A stretch of DNA of 64,000 nt from Streptantibioticus ferralitis (lineage in GTDB: Bacteria > Actinomycetota > Actinomycetes > Streptomycetales > Streptomycetaceae), in contig NZ_JARHTQ010000005.1 of NCBI RefSeq assembly GCF_029223525.1, positions 62,001 to 126,000 on the forward strand, read 5' to 3'. The notes beneath the pieces are model-generated. The model was given only the letters and a program-made list of their open reading frames with translations, did not search any database and was not told the origin of the DNA. Both the position numbers and the translations under genes were made by a program. Below are positions 1-8,596 of the stretch, in pieces (within the stretch, counting starts at the first letter, position 1; each line of letters starts with the position of its first letter).

Positions 1-1
1 A

Positions 2-961
2 CTCCCGGAGAACCAGACCACCCGCTACGAGGCGGTCGACCGACCGCAGATCCAGCAGAGGCTCCGCGCGCTCTGCCCGAAATGCCAGATCGACTACGAG
101 AACGCCACCCAGAACGCCAACACCCAGGAAGCGCAGCTCGACACACTGATCAACGACGGCGACAAGGTCATCATCCTCGACCCGGTCGACTACAAGGCGA
201 TCCAGCCGTCGGTCGAGAAGGCACATGCCAAGGGCATCAAGATCATCTCGTACGACCGTCTCTCGCAAGGGCCCATCGACGGGTACGTCTCCTTTGACAA
301 CACCCAGGTCGGCAAGCAGCAGGCTCAGGGCCTGCTGGACGCCCTGGGCAGCAAGGCCACCCCGAGCACTCCGATCGTCATGATCAACGGCGACAGCGCC
401 GACCCGAACGCGGCCCAGTACAAGGCCGGTGCGCACAGCGTCCTGAACGGCAAGGTCAGGATCGCCGCCGAGTACGACACCACCGGCTGGCAGGCGACCG
501 AGGCGAACAAGGAAGTCGTCAGCGCGATCACCCGGCTGGGCAAGGCCAACATCGCCGCCGTCTACTCGGCCAATGACGGCATGGCGGCCGGAGTCGTCAG
601 CGCCCTGCTCACCTCTCATGTCAGCCCGCTGCCTCCGATCAGCGGCCAGGACGCACAACTGGACGCGGCCCAGCGGATCGTGGCCGGTCTGCAGTCCTTC
701 ACCATCTACAAGCCATACGCGGTGGAGGCGAACACCGCGGCGCAGATGGCGATCGAACTGGCCACCAACCAGCCCGTCGTGGTGGCCGACAGCCGGGTGA
801 GCAGCGCCACCAACAAGAACATTCCGGCGAAGCTGGTGGCCACCACCATCATGGACAGCAGGAACATAAGACAGACGGTCATCGCCGATGGCCTCTACAC
901 CGTTGACCAGATCTGCACCGAGCAGTACGCGACCGACTGCGTCAAGATCGGTCTGAAGTAA
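2..961 (+). CDS. Sugar ABC transporter substrate-binding protein, XylF-like (5' partial)
   Basis: The frame is open from base 2 and ends in TAA, giving about 319 residues that lack the N-terminus and signal peptide. The product belongs to the periplasmic-binding-protein-1 family of xylose/ribose type: it reads LPENQTTRYEAVDRP, then a hinge region with VIILDPVDYKAIQP, SYDRLSQG and YVSFDNTQVG, and a C-terminal lobe with IVMINGDSADPNA and ISGQDAQLDAAQRI. In this family the secreted lipoprotein captures a monosaccharide such as xylose and hands it to an ABC permease. An ATPase or permease gene would be expected upstream, outside the window, because nothing follows downstream but a terminator. The family is secure; the sugar is not. 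Confidence 0.9.
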   Translation, partial: LPENQTTRYEAVDRPQIQQRLRALCPKCQIDYENATQNANTQEAQLDTLINDGDKVIILDPVDYKAIQPSVEKAHAKGIKIISYDRLSQGPIDGYVSFDNTQVGKQQAQGLLDALGSKATPSTPIVMINGDSADPNAAQYKAGAHSVLNGKVRIAAEYDTTGWQATEANKEVVSAITRLGKANIAAVYSANDGMAAGVVSALLTSHVSPLPPISGQDAQLDAAQRIVAGLQSFTIYKPYAVEANTAAQMAIELATNQPVVVADSRVSSATNKNIPAKLVATTIMDSRNIRQTVIADGLYTVDQICTEQYATDCVKIGLK

Positions 962-976
962 CACCTGCCGCTCAGC

Positions 977-1012
977 GCGGCCGAGCCTCCGGCCCCCCGG
1001 GAGCTCGGCCGC
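977..1012 (+). terminator. Rho-independent-type hairpin after the sugar-binding protein gene
   Basis: A perfect 10-bp stem (GCGGCCGAGC with GCTCGGCCGC) and 16-nt loop lie 16 bp after the stop codon. There is no U tract, which is usual for high-GC actinomycete terminators. Confidence 0.7.
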
Positions 1013-1031
1013 ACCGCACTTCTCACCCCCA

Positions 1032-1096
1032 GGGTGGAGAGGCGCCTCCACCCGGCACCGCGGAACTCCACCCGGGGTTCCACCCCTGGGTGGAAC
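1032..1096. promoter_or_regulatory. Clustered GGGTGGA half-sites, including a 20-bp perfect palindrome
   Basis: Five copies of the octamer GGGTGGAR or its complement occur in 65 bp: 1032-1039, 1046-1053 (complement), 1066-1073 (complement), 1078-1085 (complement) and 1088-1095. The last two form the perfect palindrome GTTCCACCCCTGGGTGGAAC at 1077-1096. The cluster sits about 95 bp before the start of the membrane protein gene at 1190, where an activator or repressor would bind. The regulator is not identified and no regulator gene is adjacent. Confidence 0.6.
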
Positions 1097-1189
1097 GACT
1101 TCTCCGGCCTGGTGACTAGCGTCCTGAGTAGTTCGCAAACCGGGACAGCGCACGGTCCGCCGCCGTGCTGAGGTGAGGAGTGTGCCCCG

Positions 1190-1999
1190 ATGCCATCCAC
1201 CGAGCGACACCACGCCCCGTCCACCGCGACCGAGTCGCGAAGCGGTGGGCCCATTGCTGCCACGCCGGACTTCCCGGTGTTCAGCATGTATGTCGCAGGG
1301 CGGGGCCAGCCGCCCGGTCGCGGTACCGCGCTCTCCAGGCGGCCACGACATCTACAGCTGACGCCGCGGGCCCCCGAGCCTGCGCCCGACACCGCGGATC
1401 CGTTACCCCGGCCTGGTCTCCACCGACCCTCGCGGCTGGCCCTGGCGCTCGATGTCGGCCTCGCGCCCGCGACGTTCTACGGCGCGCAGGGGTCGGGGCT
1501 GAGCATGCGCGCCTCGCTGCTGATCGCCACCGCGGTCGCCACCGCGCGTGTGGTGGGCACCGCCGTGCGCGATCGAAAACCTGATGTCATCGCGGCCTTT
1601 GTCCTCGGCAGCTACGTGGTCATGCTGACCATCACGCTCCTGGCACATGACGAACGGCTGCTCCTCGCCCGGGACCCTGCCACCAGCGCGCTCGCCGGGC
1701 TGGTCTTCCTCTGCAGCTGTGCCGTCGGCCGCCCGGCGATCAGGCTGCTCAGCGACCGGATACGGCTCCCTCAGCGGGCAAGTGAACCCGATACCGCACG
1801 ACGAGCCCACACCGTGCAGACGGCCGTCTGGGGAACCGTACTTCTGGTGGAATCGGCGGTGCGGCTGGCGCTGGTCTACGCACTGCCGATCACCGTCACA
1901 GCGGGCGTGGGCCAGCTGATCGAACCGATGGTCCTGGCCGCGGTGGGCGTCTGGTCCGTCCGTTACGCCCGCCGCGCGCGGCGCCGCCGCGCCACGTAG
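1190..1999 (+). CDS. VC0807-type integral membrane protein
   Basis: 269 residues, ATG preceded by AGGTGAGGAG at 1171-1180, which fixes the start. The first 80 residues are proline- and arginine-rich and low in complexity. The remainder has four to five hydrophobic helices, with LALALDVGLAPATFYGAQ, a DRKPD loop, a long helix around IAAFVLGSYVVML, and DERLLLARDPATSALAGL, the pattern of the VC0807 family common in Streptomyces. The biochemical role of that family is unknown to me. The upstream operator cluster implies tight regulation. It converges with the SH3 gene at 2115 and shares a bidirectional terminator with it. Confidence 0.6.
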   Translation: MPSTERHHAPSTATESRSGGPIAATPDFPVFSMYVAGRGQPPGRGTALSRRPRHLQLTPRAPEPAPDTADPLPRPGLHRPSRLALALDVGLAPATFYGAQGSGLSMRASLLIATAVATARVVGTAVRDRKPDVIAAFVLGSYVVMLTITLLAHDERLLLARDPATSALAGLVFLCSCAVGRPAIRLLSDRIRLPQRASEPDTARRAHTVQTAVWGTVLLVESAVRLALVYALPITVTAGVGQLIEPMVLAAVGVWSVRYARRARRRRAT

Positions 2000-2029
2000 C
2001 GGATCGGGCGCACGGTCCACACACGAGCG

Positions 2030-2060
2030 TCCTGCGATGGGCGGTCGACCCATCGCAGGA
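2030..2060. terminator. Bidirectional hairpin between convergent genes
   Basis: A perfect 12-bp stem (TCCTGCGATGGG and its complement) with a 7-nt loop lies between the stop codons of the membrane protein gene and the convergent SH3 protein gene. Confidence 0.75.
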
Positions 2061-2114
2061 GCCCGGACAACACAACACGCCCCCAGACGGTGCGGTGTTG
2101 CCGAAAGCGGCCCG

Positions 2115-2498
2115 CTACTTGCAGTAGGGCACCGCAGCCAGGTTCTTGACGTAACGCGCGCTCACATAACCGGGCTTGTGCGCGCCGAGGAGGTACCACA
2201 GGTGGTTGCCGTCAACGTTCTGGCCGACCTTCTTGCAGTGCAGTGCGATCACCGTGCCGGGGCGGACCGAACCGAGGAACTTCGAGTTGGCGGTCGGTTG
2301 TTCGCGGATCGACAGGTTGATCCTGGAGACCACCCTTCCCGTCGGCTCCGCGGCCTTGACGGCGGACGGTGCCTGATGGGTCGAGCTGGTGGGCACGGTC
2401 GTGGCCACGGCCGACGAGGCGGCGGTCAGAGCCACCGCACCCGCCAGCATCGCGGCCATGCCCGCCGCGGCGACGCGGCGTACGCCAGTTGTGTACAT
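2115..2498 (-). CDS. Secreted SH3b-domain protein
   Basis: 127 residues from the second of two close ATGs; AGGGGG lies 6 nt before this ATG and directly against the one at 2504, so 2498 is preferred. A signal peptide with the hydrophobic stretch VAAAGMAAMLAGAVALTAA ends near AVA-TT. The mature part is one bacterial SH3 domain, with INLSIREQPTANSKFLGSV, VIALHCKK and HLWYLLGAHKPGYVSARYV, followed by a terminal Cys. SH3b domains in secreted proteins usually bind cell wall. It is a paralogue in architecture of the tandem SH3 protein at 8597: both share a Cys before the G-x-W/H segment and a W/Y-x-L-x-G turn. Confidence 0.8.
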   Translation of the reverse strand: MYTTGVRRVAAAGMAAMLAGAVALTAASSAVATTVPTSSTHQAPSAVKAAEPTGRVVSRINLSIREQPTANSKFLGSVRPGTVIALHCKKVGQNVDGNHLWYLLGAHKPGYVSARYVKNLAAVPYCK

Positions 2499-2715
2499 GT
2501 TCATCCCCCTACTTCGCTGAATGAGAAACCTTCCCGGATAGAGCCGTAACGGCCCCTAGGTCCTGTATGACACGCGACACTGCGGGAAGGTTGCGCCCCC
2601 TCAAGCAGCGCAGTGGATTTGAGCCACAGGAGGATCCGGCGACGGCGGTCCGCATGTGCTGCTCGCGGATCTTCTGACATGAAGGCGAAGCAGAGCCGGG
2701 AACTCCCGGAGCGGT

Positions 2716-3145
2716 TCAGGTCGCGAGGTGGAAGCCCGCGCCGACTCCTCCGTTGGCGTTCATCTCGTCGATGATGCTCAGGATCGGCGAACTGTGCTGG
2801 GCGCCCCAGGCGTTGCCGACCAGCGTCTGGCCGTCGACGACAGGCGAGCCGGAGTCACCGCCGTCGGTCCAGATGAGGTGGGTGAACCAGATTCCGTGGG
2901 TGCCCAGCTTTATGCCGCAGGTGAGGCCGGTCCGGTGGCCTTGCTTGCACATGCGGGTTCCGTTGGCCGGTGGGGCTCCGATCGACGTGATGGTCACTCC
3001 GCCGACGGTGCTGGTGGGCGCGACCCTGGCCTCGTCCAGCTGGATACCGCGTAGTCCAGGCCCTTGGGTCCGGTGTTGAGCAGGTTGTTCTGATGTGCGC
3101 CACCCGCCCACCCGGCCAGCCCAACTCGGCCCCGATCGAGCGCAC
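2716..3145 (-). pseudogene. Trypsin-like (S1) secreted protease remnant
   Basis: The C-terminal 95 residues are clearly S1 peptidase: VTITSIGAPPANGTRMCKQG, TGLTCGIKLG, WTDGGDSGSPVVDG with the catalytic Ser in GDSGSP, and VGNAWGAQHSS. The catalytic Asp segment is split: LNTGPKGLDYAV is in one frame and IQLDEARVAPTSTVGG continues in another, so at least one frameshift lies near 3050. Upstream no signal peptide, propeptide or TAGHC histidine motif can be read in any frame. It is a 3' remnant of a secreted chymotrypsin-like protease. Confidence 0.75.
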
Positions 3146-3477
3146 TTGACTGAACGCTCCGGTACTGGCGGAGGAGCGGTAGGCCCCGCTGGAGGACGCC
3201 GGCCCCGGGCGAACTGGCGCGGAAAGGCACTCCTTCCCTGACTGCCTGTCGGGCGGGACCGGGCTCGCCGAGTATCCCGGCGGACGGCTTCCTTGAGGGT
3301 GACGGTCGCGTCATCGAGGTCGCACCGATCACGCTGGTGGCCGACCGTACACCTGTATGGGTGAGGAGGCGTCGGCGACGAGGGGAAGGGCGGCACTCCC
3401 GGCCGTGCCTCATATTCCAGGTGCATATCTACCTATTACGCTCCTTCTACCACTCGGGCGACATGTTGGAGTCAGCT

Positions 3478-3867
3478 ATGCAGAACCGGACGATCGCCGG
3501 GCGAGCGCTACCTCGTTTCGAGGAGGCCGAAGGTCTGGGCCCGCAGGACAGCGAGTTCGTGCGCGATCTCGTGGCGGTGCTGGAAAAGCATGGAAACCTC
3601 GACCGTTTCGGCCTGTGCCTGCTGCACGACCATTTCCCCCTCGCCGCCGACGAGGTCCTGGTCGAGACGCACGACACCGGCGCGCGCACGCTCCAAGTCC
3701 AGGTCGAGAAGGCAGGTACCACCAAACACTCCAAGCCCTCCCAGTGGCGGTTCGTGAAGAACCCCGGCAGCACCGGCGGCGAGAAGGTCGAAAGTCACGC
3801 CTACCAGGTGATCCTGCAGTGCAATCCGGTCAGTGGGTGTCCCGGAAGCCAGAGCAAAGTGCGTTGA
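3478..3867 (+). CDS. Conserved hypothetical protein, 129 residues
   Basis: The ATG at 3478 has TTGGAG seven bases upstream; an earlier ATG at 3463 has none. The protein is soluble, with no signal or membrane segment, and reads VLEKHGNLDRFGLCLLHDHFPLAADEVLVETHD in its centre. This core resembles small uncharacterised Streptomyces proteins whose histidines (LLHDHF) are conserved, but I assign no function. It ends 23 bp before the large membrane protein gene at 3891 and is probably cotranscribed with it. Confidence 0.6.
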   Translation: MQNRTIAGRALPRFEEAEGLGPQDSEFVRDLVAVLEKHGNLDRFGLCLLHDHFPLAADEVLVETHDTGARTLQVQVEKAGTTKHSKPSQWRFVKNPGSTGGEKVESHAYQVILQCNPVSGCPGSQSKVR

Positions 3868-3890
3868 GATCGCCCTTCACACCGGCCCAC

Positions 3891-6467
3891 ATGCGACGAG
3901 GTATCAGGGCAGCGGTACCCTGCTGGAGATGGTGCGTCGCTCTGCTGCTGGTGAGCCCGGCGTGGTGGGGCGCATGGCCCGTCCATGCCGAAACCCCGGC
4001 CGCTGGCTGCCATGCGGAGCAGCTCGTCAAAGCCGAAACGGACGCCGATCTGCGTCTCGTCGCCCATGACCAGGCCGTCGTGGGCGCCTCGGGACGCATG
4101 ACCGTCCAGGTGCCCACGACCTGGCCGTATGCCAACGACTTGTTGCTCAGCGAGGATTCCGACGCGTACCTGCACGCGATGCGCTGCCTGCTGCGGGAAC
4201 AGCAGAGCACCCAGTACGTCCGCGCCGATGAGTGGCGTATGCACAGCCCCCAGGTGACCGAGGAGTCATCCCGGGTCAAGGTCCAGTACGACGCGCTCTT
4301 CTGGTTCGACCACGGCGGCCACTTCAATGTGGGTCCGTGGGCGATTGATGTGCGCAAAGGGCGATGGCAGCTGGCCCTCGCCCCGCCGACAGCGCTGCAG
4401 CGCGCCCTCTGGGACAAGATCCAGATCGACCTGGGTGGTCTGAACGCCTTCAAGGTGTCTCCACGGCCCTCGGAAGACAGCAACGGAACCCTGGTGTGGG
4501 ACGGGCTCGGGCAGCCCAGGGGCCCCAGCCAGATGGTGACGGTGCAGATGGTTCCCCCCTGGGAGCGCGCCTGGGCGGCGACGAGTACGAACAGCGAGCC
4601 GTGGCTGGTCGTCAACGCGGCCGGGGAGGCCACCTGGTGGGTGGGCACCTCAGCCGTTGTCGTGATCGCTGCGCTGCGGGCCCGGCGCCAGCCCGCCGAC
4701 GGCCAGCGGGCCACCGAGCTGGAGTTCAGCAGCGGCAACGCCCTCCTGCGGTGGGGCCTGGTCAATGCCGTCATGGGCCTGGTGATTCTGCTGCTGTACA
4801 AGACGATCCTCGACACGACCAGGGCGACGATCGGCACTCCGCGCTGGCTGGGCTATGAGCAACGCTGGCCGATCCTGATCGGTCTGCTGGTCGGCTGGGC
4901 TCTTACGGCCTCCGCCCGCCCGAGGAGGCCGGTGCTGCTGGCCGCCTCGCTGGTGGCGGTGGTCGGAGGGCTGGCAGTCGCGCTACCGTCCCTGTTCGGG
5001 CTTCCCCCGCAGTTCGTTCCGGCCAAAAGCCCGCCCGCCTCCGCCGTCGCCATGCTGTTGGTGACGGCGGCGGCGATGCTGTGGCTGTGGCTGACCGGCC
5101 TGATCCTGTGGGTCCGACTGTTCGCGAGTGACGGCGGACTTCTACGCTCACCCTCGCACCCTCTGCGGCTGAGCCGGATCGGACCAGCGGTGACCGTGGC
5201 CACCCTGCTGCTTTTGGGCTGGGCGCTGTGGGCCGACGAGCGCCGCTGGCAGCGCATCAGCTGGCTGAGCGACCGCACCGCACCGGTGTACCACTCGCGG
5301 CATCTGGTCTACCTCAGCCAAGGCCTGACGTCCTTCGCCTACCAGATCCCAACTTGGTGCTACTCCCACACATGGGTACTTACGGGATTCGCGATCCTGG
5401 CGCTACTGCGGGCCCGGGACTTCGGGCTCCCCGTCCCCTACGCGAGCCCCAACAAGTTGGACTGCCTGCTGCTCGCCGTCTTCTTCGCCATCGTGGTGGC
5501 CTATCGCCAGGGCTCCTATGCGGGCAGCCAGGTACTCGCCAGCCTGTGGCTGGTACTGGACATCGCCGCGCTGACCGCCCTACTGGCCGTGGGACAGCGA
5601 TGGGCGGTGCTCGCACAACACCTGGAGGGATACGACGCCGCCCCACCTCTGAGCGAAGCGATCACCGAGGCGGGGCGCAACGATCTGATCGCGCGGGCTC
5701 GGTGCTACCGGGAGCTGATCGCCACGTTGCGCGACCTGGGCCAGGGGCGCGGTGAGGGCCCGGTCACCCGGCCCGCGGTGGAGAAGGAACTCAACCAGCT
5801 GCACCGCTGGCGGCCGGTGACCGGAGCCGGCAATACCCCAAGGCCCTGGCTGCCCAGCAAAGTCACGGTCGTGGATGTCGCCCTGAGCTGGGGGCCCTAT
5901 ACCAAGTGGTGGGACAACGCACGGCGAGCCGCGCTTCTGGCGGCCGCCTTCGGCCTTCCCGGCAGCGTCGTCATCGTCTGGTTGTCCTACGCGTCGCAGC
6001 AGCAGTGGATGCGCACAAGACAACTCTTCTTCGGCGCACCCGACATGGTGTGGACGTTCGTGTCCTGGGAGCTCACCTTCGCGGGCGCGGGCCTGGTGCT
6101 GGGAGCGCTCTGGCGCCTGCTGCCGGGACGCCGCGGTCCGTCGCGCGCTCTGGCCCTGGTGGTCGCCTACACCCTGCTGATCATCCTGGGCATCCTGGGC
6201 AGTCTTGTGACCGACCAGGATGTCGACCACGCGGGTTTTTCCATCGTCATAATGCTTCTGGTACTGACTCTCACCAGCCTCGCCATGGACGCGGACACCT
6301 TCCGCACCGAACGCCGCTTCTGGCCCAGCCGCTTCGGGCTGCTGCTCTCGATCTACCAGATGCGGGGGTTCTCGGCGCAGGTCGCCTGGGTGCTGATGCA
6401 GCTGGTCGCGGTGCTGACGATCCTGAAGTTCTTCGTCGGTACGGACAGCCGGGTGATGAAGCCGTGA
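3891..6467 (+). CDS. DUF6185-type multi-pass membrane protein
   Basis: 858 residues from the ATG in front of a signal-like segment (VPCWRWCVALLLVSPAWWGAWPV). An extracytoplasmic domain of about 250 residues follows, with the family-like phrases TWPYANDLLLSEDSDAYLHA and VGPWAIDVRKGRW. The C-terminal 600 residues hold about ten to twelve hydrophobic segments broken by a soluble loop (ITEAGRNDLIARARCYRELI ... ELNQLHRW). The closing LLLSIYQMRGFSAQVAWVLMQ is typical of DUF6185 proteins of Streptomyces. Function is unknown; the layout suggests a membrane sensor or transporter. No strong ribosome-binding site precedes the start, which suggests coupling to the small gene 23 bp upstream. Confidence 0.7.
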   Translation: MRRGIRAAVPCWRWCVALLLVSPAWWGAWPVHAETPAAGCHAEQLVKAETDADLRLVAHDQAVVGASGRMTVQVPTTWPYANDLLLSEDSDAYLHAMRCLLREQQSTQYVRADEWRMHSPQVTEESSRVKVQYDALFWFDHGGHFNVGPWAIDVRKGRWQLALAPPTALQRALWDKIQIDLGGLNAFKVSPRPSEDSNGTLVWDGLGQPRGPSQMVTVQMVPPWERAWAATSTNSEPWLVVNAAGEATWWVGTSAVVVIAALRARRQPADGQRATELEFSSGNALLRWGLVNAVMGLVILLLYKTILDTTRATIGTPRWLGYEQRWPILIGLLVGWALTASARPRRPVLLAASLVAVVGGLAVALPSLFGLPPQFVPAKSPPASAVAMLLVTAAAMLWLWLTGLILWVRLFASDGGLLRSPSHPLRLSRIGPAVTVATLLLLGWALWADERRWQRISWLSDRTAPVYHSRHLVYLSQGLTSFAYQIPTWCYSHTWVLTGFAILALLRARDFGLPVPYASPNKLDCLLLAVFFAIVVAYRQGSYAGSQVLASLWLVLDIAALTALLAVGQRWAVLAQHLEGYDAAPPLSEAITEAGRNDLIARARCYRELIATLRDLGQGRGEGPVTRPAVEKELNQLHRWRPVTGAGNTPRPWLPSKVTVVDVALSWGPYTKWWDNARRAALLAAAFGLPGSVVIVWLSYASQQQWMRTRQLFFGAPDMVWTFVSWELTFAGAGLVLGALWRLLPGRRGPSRALALVVAYTLLIILGILGSLVTDQDVDHAGFSIVIMLLVLTLTSLAMDADTFRTERRFWPSRFGLLLSIYQMRGFSAQVAWVLMQLVAVLTILKFFVGTDSRVMKP

Positions 6468-6572
6468 GCCCAGCGGGGCGAATCCAAGGCCAAGACACAC
6501 GTGGTCAGTTCTCCGGGCCGCACGCCAGGGTCGCTCCTCGGAGATTCGTGGAGCGACCCAGGCTCACCTCGG

Positions 6573-7199
6573 CGCAGGGGCGGCGATCTGAGCGATCCCG
6601 ACGAGGCACAACGGATCGCGGACTTCGCAGCAGCCGCATTGGGCGGTCTTGACGTGCTGGTCAACAACGCGCCCATCGCCACGTCGGAACCCAACCAGCA
6701 CCGCGTGGCCGAGGCGTCGTATACGGACTGGCAGCGGATCTGGCGGCAGATGGTCGACGTGAACCTGCTCGGCGCGGCGAATCTGAGCTACTGCGTCGCA
6801 CGTCATCTCATCGACCGCGGCACGCCCGGCTGGATCGTGAACATCGGTTCCCGCGGCGCGTTCCGCGGTGAGCCGGACCGTCCTGCGTACGGGGCGCGCA
6901 AAGCAGCGCTGCATGCCTGAGGTCAGTCTCTGGCCATGGCGCTGGCACCCCACGGAATTTCGGTGACCTCGGTGGCTCCCGGCTTCATCGCCACCGAGCG
7001 AGTCCTCGGGCGCATGCCCCTGGCCGGGTAACACTGACCGCCGGGGTTTCGGGCGACACGCTGCGCGGCCAGAGCCCGTTCGGCAGGGTCGGCACCTGAG
7101 GAGGTCGCCGCCGCCGTGGTCTACCCGGCATCAGCCGAGGCGACTTGGGCGTCCGGCGCGATCCCCGACCTCAACGGCGCCTCACCTCCGCGACTGTGA
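6573..7199 (+). pseudogene. Short-chain dehydrogenase remnant
   Basis: SDR sequence is readable as DLSDPDEAQRIADFAAAALGGLDVLVNNAP, then NIGSRGAFRGEPDRPAYGARKAALHA, a TGA stop at 6918, and in the same frame GQSLAMALAPHGISVTSVAPGF. A second stop follows PLAG, and the tail (SPFGRVG, EEVAAAVVYPASAEATWASG) continues in another frame. The nucleotide-binding GxxxGxG segment is missing. At least two stops, a frameshift and a lost 5' end make this a pseudogene. In the catalytic region the usual YxxxK is readable as YGARK. Confidence 0.85.
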
Positions 7200-7334
7200 G
7201 CATCCGGGACCACCTCCAGCGGCGCGGCCCTTGGCCCGCGACATCATGCTGACCGCAGCGGCCCGACGGGGGAATTCCCGGTAATCCGGCCACGCTTGAG
7301 GTGTGCTCAGAGTCAATTGCGTGAGGGCGACGTG

Positions 7335-8086
7335 ATGACGGCTGAGTGGGTCCGGCTGACGGACGGAGCGTGGCCGAAGGCGTATTCGGTGCTTCCGGAC
7401 GTGGGCGAGCCTCATGGGGCGGTGGTCCTCGCCGGAGAGATGTTCGGCGTCGACGACCAACTCCGCAGCGTCGCACAGCGGCTGGCCGACGAGGCGTACG
7501 CCGTCGTGTGCCCGGACTTCTATGCGCGCACGGGCGAAGGGCCGGATTTCGCGTTCGACGAGGAGTCACGTGCTCGGGCGATGGAGCTGATGCGCGGCCT
7601 GCGGCGGGAGAAGGTCATCGAGGACCTCACTGCGGCGCGAATCCTGGCCGTGCGGCACGCAGGTGGCGGCGGGATCGCCGCGCTCGGCTTCAGCCTCGGC
7701 GGGCACCTCGCGGTGCTCGCCGCCACCTCGATGCCGTTCGACCTGGTGGTCAGCTACTACGGAGGCTGGTTGCTGGACGGTGGGCTCCCACTGGCCGAGC
7801 CGGGCGCCCCGATCAGGCGGGGCGCGGAAATCGCCTCCAACGCCGGTTCCTGCTGGGCTTCTTCGGCGCGAACGACTACGTGATGTCGCTCGACGAATGG
7901 CACCGGATCGGTGATCAGCTCAAGGCCGCGAGGGTCGCGCACGAGCAGGTGACGTACCCCGACGCCGGTCACGGCTTCTTCAACGAGCAGCGGCAGGAGG
8001 CGTACGACGCCGAGGCGGCCGAGGACTCCTGGCAGCGGACGCTGGCGGTGCTGGAGCGGTACGTCAGTCGCCGTACACCAGCGTGA
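7335..8086 (+). pseudogene. Dienelactone hydrolase family gene with one frameshift
   Basis: The ATG at 7335 follows GAGGG. The first frame gives about 165 residues of alpha/beta hydrolase, including VVLAGEMFGVDDQLRSVAQRLA and the nucleophile elbow GFSLGGH (Ser where classic dienelactone hydrolases carry Cys). Near 7840 the protein continues in the next frame as FLLGFFGANDYVMSLDEWHRI and PDAGHGFFNEQRQEAYD, giving the Asp and His of the triad. Joined, the protein would be about 250 residues, normal for the family. A single lesion with otherwise intact motifs means either a recent inactivation or a sequencing error. Confidence 0.8.
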
Positions 8087-8475
8087 GGGCGCCGTCACGA
8101 CAGCCGGCGCCCCCAGCCCGGCATGCCGGCAATTCGACAGACACCGGACCTGCCCGACCGTCGGTGCGGGCCGGTTCCCGGGCATGATGGCTTCGTCACC
8201 GCCGCTGACCTGACGGTAGCTGATCCTCGCCGCCGCCCTTACACCACCTCCGTGGACGCAACCCGGCTTGGGCCGGTCATCACGAGCCCGCCGCACCAAG
8301 CGCCCAGATCAACAGCCTGACCGGAGCTTTGACACCCGTCAGAGCCCTGACCACCAAACGAGGCTCCGACCTGCCAGGCCCTGACCTGCAGGGACGCCGC
8401 ACACGGGTGATTAATCCGCCTATCACACAGCGCCTTCTTTGAAGCGCTGGCTAACGAATCTAGCGTCAGGCGCAC
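8087..8475. other. Intergenic stretch without a recognisable gene
   Basis: About 390 bp between the hydrolase remnant and the SH3 gene promoter region. Short frames here lack coding bias. I see no hairpin strong enough to call a terminator. Confidence 0.4.
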
Positions 8476-8502
8476 AACAGTCTGGTTGCGACAAACAGTC
8501 TG
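8476..8502. promoter_or_regulatory. Direct repeat AACAGTCTG, 18 bp apart, upstream of the tandem SH3 gene
   Basis: AACAGTCTG occurs at 8476-8484 and again at 8494-8502 in the same orientation, 95 bp before the gene start at 8597. Two copies on the same helical face (nearly two turns) fit a regulator binding as a tandem dimer. The region is more A/T-rich than its surroundings, as promoters in this genome tend to be. Confidence 0.45.
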
Positions 8503-8596
8503 TTACGCACTACATCGATATGAATCACATCTCTGTTTCTTCGAAGGCCGGGCAGCCCCAGCACCTTCCCGGCCCTTGCCCCTCAGGAGTGAGCAG

